Positions 42,889 to 51,500 of a stretch of 54,715 nt of DNA are shown here, piece after piece. This DNA is from Pantanalinema sp. GBBB05 (GTDB taxonomy: Bacteria; Cyanobacteriota; Cyanobacteriia; Leptolyngbyales; Leptolyngbyaceae). The stretch is taken from contig VRZD01000044.1 of the NCBI GenBank assembly GCA_016743235.1, positions 1 through 54,715 of the forward strand, read 5' to 3'. Position numbers and translations under genes: made by a program. How positions within the stretch are numbered: position 1 is the first letter of the stretch; each line of letters opens with the position of its first letter. Under the pieces are notes generated by a model. The model was not told the DNA's origin and did not search any database. It saw nothing but the letters and a program-made list of their open reading frames with translations.

Positions 42889-44265
42889 ATGAGCTACTGC
42901 GTTGTGCCGCAATGCTATCAACCCCAAAATTCACCACATCAACGCGTTTGTCAGTCATGTGGAGCCAAGTTGCTCCTGAAAGACCGCTATCGAGCCATGC
43001 GACAGTTGGGGCAAGGAGGTTTTGGCAGAACGTTTTTGGCGATCGATGAAGATATCCCATCCCAACCGCTTTGTGTCATCAAACAACTGTATCTATCCCA
43101 GTTGTCGGCTCATGCAGCGGAAAAAGCGATCGCGTTATTTCATCAGGAAGCGGTGCGCTTGGATGAACTGGGACACCACTCTCAGATCCCTACCTTAATG
43201 GCGCATTTTACTCAAGACCAGCAACTTTATCTGGTGCAAGAGTGGATTGAGGGTCAAACCCTGTCCGAGGAAATTTGGCAACGCAAAGCCTATAGTGAAG
43301 CGCAAATTTGGGCATTGCTGAACGATTTGCTACCTACACTGAAATTTATTCACGATCGCGGCATTATTCATCGGGATATTAAACCCGCGAACCTAATTCG
43401 TCGGCGCTCTGACCAAACGCTGGTCTTAATTGACTTTGGGATTGCCAAAGTATTATCTGGAACCACTTCTCTACTAACTGGCACAGTGATCGGGAGTCCG
43501 GAGTATATGGCTCCAGAACAAAACCGAGGGAAAGCCTTGCCAGCTAGTGATCTTTATAGTTTGGGCGTTGTCTGTGTGCAACTGCTGACTAATCGTTCTC
43601 CATTTGATGTGTTTGATATTGGCGAGGATCGCTGGATCTGGCGGCAGTTTTTGCCCGCTGGGCGGCTGATTAGCGATCGCTTAGGCAAAATTTTAGATCG
43701 GCTACTGTACCCTGCCCTCAACGATCGCTACGCCTCGGTAGACCAGATCCTGCAAGACCTGGCAGCGAAACCGGAGCTGCCTCCCGCTCCAGTAGCAAAA
43801 TTTGCTGATCCGGTGAGTATGCCTGTGACAGACCAGCAATGGCGAGCGTTAGCAAAACTGCTGACAACCAACCAATGGCAAGCGGCGGATACACTAACGT
43901 GGAATCTGATCCGACAGCTTTTGGGTAAATCGTTACAAAGTTATGTGTTTAGTGGTGAACTGAATCGTCTCCCCTGCGACGATTTACGGCGGATTGATCA
44001 ACTATGGCGACAATTGAGTCGCAACCGCTTTGGGTTTAGTGTACAAGTCCGGGTGTATCAGAAGTTAGGCGAGGACTACGGGCAATTTTGCGATCGAGTG
44101 GGCTGGCAACACAATAATCTGGATGATCATCCCAAACAGTGGCGGTTTAAAGCCTCTGCTCCTGTGGGGCATTTACCCTCACGCCTGGGGATTGGGGGAC
44201 AGCAATGGTGGCGGCATATGGCGATTCTGGCTGACAAATTACAGTCCTGCGGCTGTGTCAACTAA
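42889..44265 (+). CDS. Serine/threonine protein kinase with N-terminal zinc ribbon and C-terminal GUN4 domain
   Basis: 458 residues. Four Cys at the N terminus (VPQCYQP and VCQSCGAK plus Cys4) form the ribbon typical of cyanobacterial four-Cys kinases. The kinase domain is complete: GQGGFGRTFLA loop, Lys in VIKQL, HRDIKPANLI, DFGIAKV and GSPEYMAPEQ. From about residue 310 a GUN4-type domain follows (LTTNQWQAADTLTWNLI, ending WWRHMAILADKL). GUN4 binds porphyrins and tunes Mg-chelatase, so this kinase may sense tetrapyrroles. No transmembrane segment. It lies 102 bp after the LexA-box cassette and converges on pstB with a 7-bp gap. Confidence 0.9.
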   Translation: MSYCVVPQCYQPQNSPHQRVCQSCGAKLLLKDRYRAMRQLGQGGFGRTFLAIDEDIPSQPLCVIKQLYLSQLSAHAAEKAIALFHQEAVRLDELGHHSQIPTLMAHFTQDQQLYLVQEWIEGQTLSEEIWQRKAYSEAQIWALLNDLLPTLKFIHDRGIIHRDIKPANLIRRRSDQTLVLIDFGIAKVLSGTTSLLTGTVIGSPEYMAPEQNRGKALPASDLYSLGVVCVQLLTNRSPFDVFDIGEDRWIWRQFLPAGRLISDRLGKILDRLLYPALNDRYASVDQILQDLAAKPELPPAPVAKFADPVSMPVTDQQWRALAKLLTTNQWQAADTLTWNLIRQLLGKSLQSYVFSGELNRLPCDDLRRIDQLWRQLSRNRFGFSVQVRVYQKLGEDYGQFCDRVGWQHNNLDDHPKQWRFKASAPVGHLPSRLGIGGQQWWRHMAILADKLQSCGCVN

Positions 44266-44272
44266 TCCGGAG

Positions 44273-45070
44273 TTAGCCAAAGCGCCCTCTCACATAATCT
44301 TCGGTTTGTTGATGTAACGGTTGGTTGAATAGTGTGGTTGTCTGGTTAAATTCCAGCATTTCTCCCAAGTACATGAAGGCAGTGTAGTCCGATAAGCGAG
44401 CTGCCTGTTGCATACTATGCGTCACGATGAGGATTGTCACTTGTTGCTTCAATTGGCTCATTAAGTCTTCGATACTGGAGGTGGCGATCGGATCTAATGC
44501 CGAAGTCGGTTCATCAAACAGAATTAACTCTGGCTCGGTGGCTAAGGCTCGGGCAATGCACAGCCGTTGTTGTTGCCCTCCAGATAAGTTGAGGGCAGAA
44601 TCTTTCAGCCGATCTTTGACTTCATCCCAGAGGGCGGCACTGCGGAGTGATTGTTCAACTTGGTGATCAATGAAGTCCCGTTTGAGTAGTCCTTGCACCC
44701 GCAACCCATAAGCCACATTTTCATAAATTGATTTAGGAAATGGATTGGGGCGTTGGAATACCATACTGACCCGCATTCGAACCGCGATCGGATCGACTCG
44801 CCGCTCCAAAATATTGATGCGATCGAGGAGGATTTCGCCTTCATAGCGGTTGCCAGGATAAAGATCATGCATGCGGTTAAAACAGCGCAACAGTGTCGTC
44901 TTGCCACAGCCAGAAGGTCCAATTAGTGCGGTGACGCGCTTTTCTGGGACGACTAAATTAATTTGTTTGAGTGCCTGAGTTGCCCCGTAGTAAAAATTCA
45001 GATTTCTGACTTCTGCTTTTGGCTGAAGCATAGACAGGCTAGACAGGGAGGTGGAAACTTTTTCTACCAT
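44273..45070 (-). CDS. pstB: Phosphate ABC transporter ATP-binding protein PstB
   Basis: The ATPase that drives high-affinity phosphate uptake with PstC and PstA. 265 residues: Walker A GPSGCGKTT, signature LSGGQQQR, Walker B LILFDEPTSALDP and switch His in VTHSMQQA. MYLGEMLEFNQTTTLF near the C terminus is typical PstB. The ATG at 45070 overlaps the pstA stop by 7 bp, with GGAG 4 nt upstream. Last gene of the operon. Confidence 0.95.
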   Translation of the reverse strand: MVEKVSTSLSSLSMLQPKAEVRNLNFYYGATQALKQINLVVPEKRVTALIGPSGCGKTTLLRCFNRMHDLYPGNRYEGEILLDRINILERRVDPIAVRMRVSMVFQRPNPFPKSIYENVAYGLRVQGLLKRDFIDHQVEQSLRSAALWDEVKDRLKDSALNLSGGQQQRLCIARALATEPELILFDEPTSALDPIATSSIEDLMSQLKQQVTILIVTHSMQQAARLSDYTAFMYLGEMLEFNQTTTLFNQPLHQQTEDYVRGRFG

Positions 45071-46002
45071 TTGACTCCTCGACGAAACCGATAGCGGAGA
45101 TAAATTGCGAATCCATTCATGGCTAGGGTCATGCCGATCAGCACAGTTCCGGCAGCGGCGGCATTAATCTGAAACTCTGGTTCCGGACGAGACACCCAGT
45201 TAAACATTTGGATCGGTAGGACTGTAAATGGTGCTTGCAACCACTCCAAGGAAATGTAGGGAAAGCTGGGCTGAATTGGAGCTGGCGGCAAAAAGGCGAT
45301 AAAAGTCAGTGCCCCGATCGTAATTAGAGGTGCTGTTTCCCCGATCGCCCGTGACAGTCCAATAATCACGCCCGTTAAAATGCTGCCAGAGGCGTAGGGC
45401 AGAATGTGATCCCAAATCATTTGCCAACGACTGGCACCCAGGGCATACGCCGCTTCTCGCAAACTGTTGGGAATGGCACGCAAGGCTTCCCGAGTGGTGA
45501 CAATGACGATCGGCAAAATCAGTAATGCTAGCGTCAATCCAGCTGTCAAAATACTTTCACCTAACTTGAGCAAATCATTGAAAAAGCCCAGGGCTAGCAG
45601 ACCATAGACGATCGAAGGGACACCTGCCAGATTCGTCACATTAATCTCGATTAAGGCGGACAGCCAATTTTTACGGGCATATTCTTCCAGATAAATGCCA
45701 GCGGCTACGCCTAACGGCACCGCGATCGCGGCAGTCACTAGCATCACCAGCGCCGAACCGATCCAGGCGGATAGAATGCCAGCTTGCTGCCATTCGCTAC
45801 TGGGAAATGAGGTAAAAAATTGCCAGGTGAGGCGAGGAAACCCCTGTATGGCAAGCTGAAGTACCAATGCTAGTAATATAATTGTGGCGACCAAAATGGT
45901 TAATAGCCCGACGATCGCAAATAGCCCGTCTTGCAGTTGTCGCTGAGAAACTGAACCTTGTACGGCTAATAGATCTGGGGGGGCTGAATCTGTCTGTGCC
46001 AT
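45064..46002 (-). CDS. pstA: Phosphate ABC transporter permease PstA
   Basis: About 312 residues, six predicted helices, with the permease motif EAAYALGASRWQMIWDHILP that docks on PstB and the GIYLEEYARKN segment of PstA. The frame extends to 46044 inside pstC, but ATG 46002 lies one base after the pstC stop with GGGAG about 10 nt upstream, so coupled translation from there is likelier. Forms the membrane channel with PstC. Confidence 0.93.
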   Translation of the reverse strand: MAQTDSAPPDLLAVQGSVSQRQLQDGLFAIVGLLTILVATIILLALVLQLAIQGFPRLTWQFFTSFPSSEWQQAGILSAWIGSALVMLVTAAIAVPLGVAAGIYLEEYARKNWLSALIEINVTNLAGVPSIVYGLLALGFFNDLLKLGESILTAGLTLALLILPIVIVTTREALRAIPNSLREAAYALGASRWQMIWDHILPYASGSILTGVIIGLSRAIGETAPLITIGALTFIAFLPPAPIQPSFPYISLEWLQAPFTVLPIQMFNWVSRPEPEFQINAAAAGTVLIGMTLAMNGFAIYLRYRFRRGVKW

Positions 46003-46003
46003 C

Positions 46004-46984
46004 TTAGTAAATCTCCCGGAAACGGCGGCTGAGGAAGTAGCCAATGATGTTACAGAGCAGCGTAAACAGAACCAACGTTAATCCAGCCGCAAAAATCGTT
46101 TGGTACTCTATCGTGCCGTGCGGCAAATCTCCTAGACTGACTTGCACAATGTACGCTGTGATTGTCGCAGCAGAGTCTAAGGGATTGAAGGTAAGGTTGG
46201 GTTGTAATCCAGCGGCTACTGCCACAATCATGGTTTCTCCAACAGCACGGGAAATGCCCAGAATGTAAGCCGCAGAAATCCCCGAAAATGCAGCTGGAAA
46301 TACGACCTTAATAGCGGTTTGTAAGCGAGTAGCGCCCATAGCAAACGATCCTTCTCGCAAACTGACTGGTACTGCCCGCATCGCATCTTCACTAATGGAA
46401 CTAATTAGGGGTGTGATCATTAGCCCCATGACAATACCGGGTCCCAACATATTGAAGCCTGCGAGTTCTAACGGAAACAGGTTAGGCAACCAAGTGGAGA
46501 GCAGGGGAGCTGGAAAACTGTAGAGCCATTGCAACAATGGTGTGACAAACAACAACGCGAAATAGCCATAAACAACGGTGGGAATTCCTGCCAGTAACTC
46601 CAAAATTGGCTTCACAATTTCGCGCAGTTTTGCCGAGGCAAATTCACTCAAATAAATTGCCGCGATCGTCCCCAGAGGAACCGCTACGAATAGAGCGACC
46701 AAAGTGGTGGTCACTGTCCCTGCTACTAACGGTAGAATGCCATAGCCGGGTGGATCAAATAAGGGTGACCAGTCGCTACTAGTCAGAAATTCAACGATCG
46801 AAATATGCTGGAAAAAATAGGTTGATTCCAGGATCAGGATATACATAATGGCGATCGTAGTTGCCACACAGGAAAACCCGGCTAGAAACAACACGATATG
46901 AATTGCCAGCTCTCGTAAATCTCGACTGGCTTTGTGAGTGGTCAGTCGAGTTAACTTTGATGATTGAACAGAAGAATTTGTCAT
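46004..46984 (-). CDS. pstC: Phosphate ABC transporter permease PstC
   Basis: 326 residues with six predicted helices. Characteristic segments are IYLSEFASAKLREIVKPILELLAGIPTVVYGYFAL and the PstB-docking loop REGSFAMGATRLQTAIKVVFP. It lies 109 bp after pstS; that gap contains a long hairpin. Translationally coupled to pstA (stop and start one base apart). Confidence 0.95.
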   Translation of the reverse strand: MTNSSVQSSKLTRLTTHKASRDLRELAIHIVLFLAGFSCVATTIAIMYILILESTYFFQHISIVEFLTSSDWSPLFDPPGYGILPLVAGTVTTTLVALFVAVPLGTIAAIYLSEFASAKLREIVKPILELLAGIPTVVYGYFALLFVTPLLQWLYSFPAPLLSTWLPNLFPLELAGFNMLGPGIVMGLMITPLISSISEDAMRAVPVSLREGSFAMGATRLQTAIKVVFPAAFSGISAAYILGISRAVGETMIVAVAAGLQPNLTFNPLDSAATITAYIVQVSLGDLPHGTIEYQTIFAAGLTLVLFTLLCNIIGYFLSRRFREIY

Positions 46985-47039
46985 TCACGAATGATAGAAA
47001 TATAAATCTAAAGTAATACTTTGCTTGAATCTCCAGATG

Positions 47040-47073
47040 TTTATAGAGGCAAACGATCGTCTGCCCCTATAAA
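47040..47073 (-). ncRNA. Intercistronic hairpin between pstS and pstC
   Basis: A 34-nt near-palindrome centred on ACGATCGT. As minus-strand RNA all 16 positions outside the tight centre pair, with two G-U wobbles, while on the plus strand the same positions are A-C mismatches; this asymmetry argues for a function in the pst mRNA. Such hairpins after a binding-protein gene usually stabilise the upstream part or reduce read-through, so that PstS exceeds the permease. A structural element, not an independent RNA gene. Confidence 0.65.
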
Positions 47074-47093
47074 TGCTGTTTAAAGCGATAGAA

Positions 47094-48098
47094 CTACTTC
47101 AGTTCTCGGTTTAACAACTCACTAATTTTTAGCCCGATGGCTTCTTCTCCACCAAATACAGAACCCGTTTTACCAGCATTAAATCGGGCTAAAACACCGC
47201 TATAGGAGTTGCCAGGTAAGGGAATATATCTGACTGAAGATGCTAAACTCCGACCATTTTTCAAGTAGTATTCTACGAATTTCTTGACTTCCGGTCGCTT
47301 AGCAGAATTCGCATTCACATAGATGAATAAGGGGCGTGACAAGGGAGTATAAGAGCCACTTTCTACAGTCTGACGGCTTGGCGCAACCCCATTAATACTC
47401 ACCGCATTCAAGCGACTTTTATTGGCTTCGTAGTAAGCAAAACCAAAGTAGCCTAAACCACCCTTACTTCGAGAGACACCCTGAACTAAAACGTTGTCAT
47501 CTTCACTAGCGGTAAAATCTTTACGGCTTTGCTTCGCTTTACCATTGATGGCTTCAGTGAAGTAATCAAATGTGCCGGAATCAGCTCCTGGACCAAATAA
47601 GGCTATTGGGACATTGGGAAAACCCGATCGCACTTGGCTCCAATTTTTCAACTGACTACCGGGTGCCCAAATCTTTTTCAACTCTGCCGTTGACAAGTTT
47701 TTTGCCCAATTGTTACCTTCATTCACTACAACCGTGAGGGCATCGTAGGCTACCGGTAGCTCAATGTATTTAATCCCTTTTGCCTTACAGGCATCGATCT
47801 CTTTTTTCAGAATTGGACGGGAGGCATTGGAAATATCAGTATCTCCAGCACAAAACTTTTTAAAGCCACCACCAGTCCCGGAAATACCAACGGTAACTCT
47901 AGCACCGCCACTTTTCTGAAACCCTTCGGCAGCCTTTTCAGTAATTGGATAAACTGTACTAGAACCATCAATTTTAATCACTCCGCTTTGGGAATGGACA
48001 GCGGAGACTGACAGCCCGATCGTGCTTGCTGTCAGGGTAACTGCACCAGCGAATGTCGTAAATCGATTAAGTTTTAACCTCATGCCATTTATCACCAT
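47094..48098 (-). CDS. pstS: Phosphate-binding protein PstS
   Basis: 334 residues, the periplasmic phosphate receptor of the Pst system. A signal peptide (about residues 6-36, cleavage after VHSQ or nearby) is followed by IKIDGSSTVYPITEKAAEGFQ, GISGTGGGFKKFCAGDTDISNASRP and GPGADSGTFDYFTEAI, which carry the Ser/Thr/Arg/Asp phosphate ligands. ATG 48098 has GGAG 7 nt upstream and is preferred; ATG 48083 is also possible. First gene of pstSCAB, with Pho-box-like half sites upstream. Confidence 0.95.
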   Translation of the reverse strand: MVINGMRLKLNRFTTFAGAVTLTASTIGLSVSAVHSQSGVIKIDGSSTVYPITEKAAEGFQKSGGARVTVGISGTGGGFKKFCAGDTDISNASRPILKKEIDACKAKGIKYIELPVAYDALTVVVNEGNNWAKNLSTAELKKIWAPGSQLKNWSQVRSGFPNVPIALFGPGADSGTFDYFTEAINGKAKQSRKDFTASEDDNVLVQGVSRSKGGLGYFGFAYYEANKSRLNAVSINGVAPSRQTVESGSYTPLSRPLFIYVNANSAKRPEVKKFVEYYLKNGRSLASSVRYIPLPGNSYSGVLARFNAGKTGSVFGGEEAIGLKISELLNRELK

Positions 48099-48159
48099 AA
48101 CATTGCTCCATGCAGCGAAAAGTGTCTGATTTCAGACCACTGCATAGAATAACTGTTTA

Positions 48160-48231
48160 GGGTTAAGGCTGCTTAATGTAAGATTTCGCTTTAGTTAAAT
48201 TTTGGCAATGTAAAATTATGGTCAGGTTAAT
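48160..48231 (-). promoter_or_regulatory. Pho-box-like half sites upstream of pstS
   Basis: On the minus strand the sequences ATTAACCT (48231-48224), TTTAACTA (48199-48192), CATTAAGC (48178-48171) and CTTAACCC (48167-48160) resemble the cyanobacterial Pho half site (PyTTAAPyPyT/A), the last two 11 bp apart as in tandem Pho boxes. PhoB/SphR-type control under phosphate starvation is expected for this operon. Not a perfect triple repeat. Confidence 0.45.
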
Positions 48232-48233
48232 TT

Positions 48234-48494
48234 CTAATTAATTAATAAAAATGAAGCTGAGTCATCAGCAATCACTAATTTATGAAGTACCAAACTAGAA
48301 AACTGCCTATAATCACCCAATAAACCTCTGCTCCCAACGGTATAAAAAGTTAAATCCAGTACAGCCACTCCTGCCCAAGGAGAACGAACTGAGTTTGCTC
48401 GAACCCGGAAGTACGTGAAAGTCATACTTTCTAGCAAATAACTCTCTACTAAAACACCAATGAATAGGTTTAGCAGATACAGCAGCCAAACCAT
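48234..48494 (-). CDS. Doubtful small ORF, 86 aa
   Basis: Starts MVWLLYLLNLFIGVLVESYLL, a plausible membrane segment, and continues with mixed sequence without recognised motifs. There is no clear ribosome binding site, and it lies in the upstream region of pstS. It may be a real small membrane protein or chance. Kept only because nothing else explains the stretch. Confidence 0.25.
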   Translation of the reverse strand: MVWLLYLLNLFIGVLVESYLLESMTFTYFRVRANSVRSPWAGVAVLDLTFYTVGSRGLLGDYRQFSSLVLHKLVIADDSASFLLIN

Positions 48495-48540
48495 AATTGA
48501 GCGATGAAACGTCAGGTTATTTCCCGAATATCGTCCTAAA

Positions 48541-48578
48541 TAAACGTCCCTCCAGGAGATTAGCCAGAGGGACGTTTA
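48541..48578 (-). terminator. Rho-independent terminator of the macroglobulin gene
   Basis: TAAACGTCCCTC and GAGGGACGTTTA form a perfect 12-bp stem with a 14-nt loop, 8 bp after the macroglobulin stop. On the minus strand the stem is followed by TTTAGG. Confidence 0.8.
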
Positions 48579-48585
48579 GTGCGGT

Positions 48586-51500
48586 TTATTGCTCAGAAAT
48601 TGTTAGGGTTGTTGCTGCCGATCGCCCAAATTCTTCGGGGGCATATTGAAGGTGGGCTTCTGCCCCAGGATAGATGAAGGTTCCAGGAGTCACCGATCGC
48701 ACCAGGTAATGCAAGGTGTAAACGCCAGGATCAAGTTTATCGCCAAAGGCTACTACGCGATCGTGATGGATGGTTTGGTAGTTTAACTGCCAGCTATCCC
48801 CTTTTGCCTGGTAGTACGGAGTACTGGTCTGGAAGCTGTTATCCACAGCCTCGAATCCGGCGGGCAACGGATCAGTGATCACAACATGATCCACAGGATG
48901 ATCGGTGATAATTTCTAGCCCAATATCGTAGACCTGTCCTGCGGCTAGGGTCAGTGGTTCTGTGGCATACAATCCGGTTTTGTACAGAGTCTTTTCCTCA
49001 TTCGCTGGACGAATCGTGCGTGTGACTCGTAAGCCATTCAATCGTCCCGGTTGATTGCCTTGCAACCGATAGCGATAGGCAACTAGATAGTGTAGTAGTC
49101 CATTACCGGATTTTTTCAGCACTAGATCATGGCGATTGCGAGGCAAATCGGACATGGCAACATTGACTTCCTGGCTGGGTTTGCGGTAACCCTGGAATTG
49201 CGCTTTGGTCAAGGTTTTGCCTGCCAGTTGAGCGGTGGTGGTGAAATTGGGTGGTGTAGGCTGCAAGCGGCTGTAGTCTACCAAAGCCACTAAGGCTTCC
49301 GCATTATCGTAGTTGTTCTGCCACACTCCATCTCGGCGTTGTGCCAGGAGTCCCTGAACTAAGCGATCGATCTGCTCCGGTTTTTGGTTTTGGGCAATGA
49401 ACAGTCGGACTGCTTGAGCTTGGGCGGCGGTGGGTGAACTCAGCCATGACCAATTGTCTGGCAGATTTACCTTAGCTGTGCGCCCAGTCTCGTACACCAA
49501 TTCTTGCACTTGATTGGTGAGGGTATTTGCTTCTGTTTGCCAATCTGGAAATTGCGACAGATATCGCGCTAACTTAATCTGCTGCACCAGATCCAATTCC
49601 TCCCGTTGCTCATAAAGATTCGAGAGAAAATCTCCCCGTTTGTCCCCTAAGGCTGCTAGTGCCAGCAAGGTTTCTAGCCGCACCTGACTCTTACACAGAG
49701 CTTGTTTACAGAAACTATACTGTCCCGGATCCGCCAGCAGTTTTCTCAGATAAGCCTTCAGAGGTGGAATCAATTCCTGACTGCCAAAGCCCTGATTCGT
49801 TAAGCCGATCGCTTGAGCCGCATAGGGCGTGACAAAAGGATCAGATTTCTCCGCACCCGGATAAGCCGCAAATCCCCCATCCGGTTTTTGTAAGGTTTGC
49901 AATTGGGCGATCGCTTGAGTCGCTTGTTGCTTCGGATTGAAGCTGGCAAACGTTTGCCCATAGGTTTGAGACAGGGTTTGTAGACTTGCCGCGATCGCTA
50001 ACTGACTAGCGGTGGGTTCCAAAAATGGTAGATCGTTATCCTCCAAAACTTGTGCTACTGGAGCCGTCAGTTGCGGAATTAGTGTGCTCGCCAGGGAAAT
50101 ATCTAATCCCCCTGTACTGTTGTCTACATTTTTGTCCACGTTGACTGGAATCGTGGTTTGCTTAGTCGTTGTCCCTGCTTCTACAACTTGTTCTGTCACC
50201 TCCAAGGGTTTCACGTCTAGCGGCACTTCAAAGGCATCACTGGCTCCATTTAACTGAGTGGCAAACTTCACAGTTGCTTGTCCTGCCCGATCGACGACCA
50301 CTGGGAAGCGATACGCTTGTGTTCCAGCACCATCCACCCGTACCTGTTGATTGCCTGATGATTTGTCAAACTTCAAGGGTTCAGTCACCGTTCCATTAAT
50401 CGCTAAATCGCCGTTATTGCCAGTATTATTGGTGACGGCAGCTCCCACCTGGAAGCGATCGCCGGGACGGGCGAACTGCGGCAGAATTGGGCTAGCTACT
50501 ACTGGTTTACTAGTAATAAAAGTGGTGTCACCTTTGCCAAACTGCCAGTTACCATTATTTGCCGTTGTCGCTACTGCCATAACTCGCCAAGTGGTTAGGT
50601 CATCTGGTAGCCGGAAGCGGATACTGGCTTGCCCGTTGGCATCTGTAAGCACAGAACCGTTGTAGTAAGCGGTTGGTTTAAAGTCAGTTCGAGTCCGGGT
50701 ATTTGCGGCTCCTTCGGAGAAGCCTCCCCCGTAGCCCCAGCCTTTTTGCAGCGGAGAGGACATGGGTTGTAAAACGACATCGGGACGGTTATCGCTGAGC
50801 CGGACAGAAATGGGTTGTTCGGCATACACCGTTTTCACCAAATCTGGGGGGCGGTAGCCAGTCAATTGCAGGATTGCTTCATTCACGACCATGACCGTGA
50901 ATTGACCTTTAACAGGTTTGTCCTGCGCATCCTTAACAGTCAGTTGGACGGTTTGGTCGGTCCCCGGTTCGGCGGCTGGAGTTCCCTCTTTACCGATCGC
51001 CGGAGCCACATCCACTTTCAGGTAGCGATCACCGAGATCGGTTTGGAACGGCGCTAAGCCAATCCGGACGAGATCCTCTAAACTGCCTGGTTCCACTTGG
51101 GCAAGTGGTTCTCCTTGTCGCACCAGAACGGCTTCCACAGCGGCATTCGGGAGCATTTCTGGAGTCACCTGGAATTGAATCTGCGGTGCACTACCCGTTA
51201 CCTTAGTCACCGTTTGGTAAATCACGTCATGCCGCACGATCGCAAAGTACAGTTCAGCTTCGGGATACGGGGATTGCAACAATACAGTCGCTGTTTCGCC
51301 GGGACGATAGGTTTTCTTGTCTAGCTTCAATTCCAGCCGATTATTTTGGTAGCGATCGCCCCAATAGGTTGGTGTCCCGCCAGTTGCCCAAATTTGAATA
51401 TCCGTGGCACTGGTTTCGTCCCTGCCAGCGAGGGTAGCGCGAATCCGGTACGAACCCGATTGAGGTGGAGTCAGATTAGCGGTTTGGGGCTCTTGCTGGG

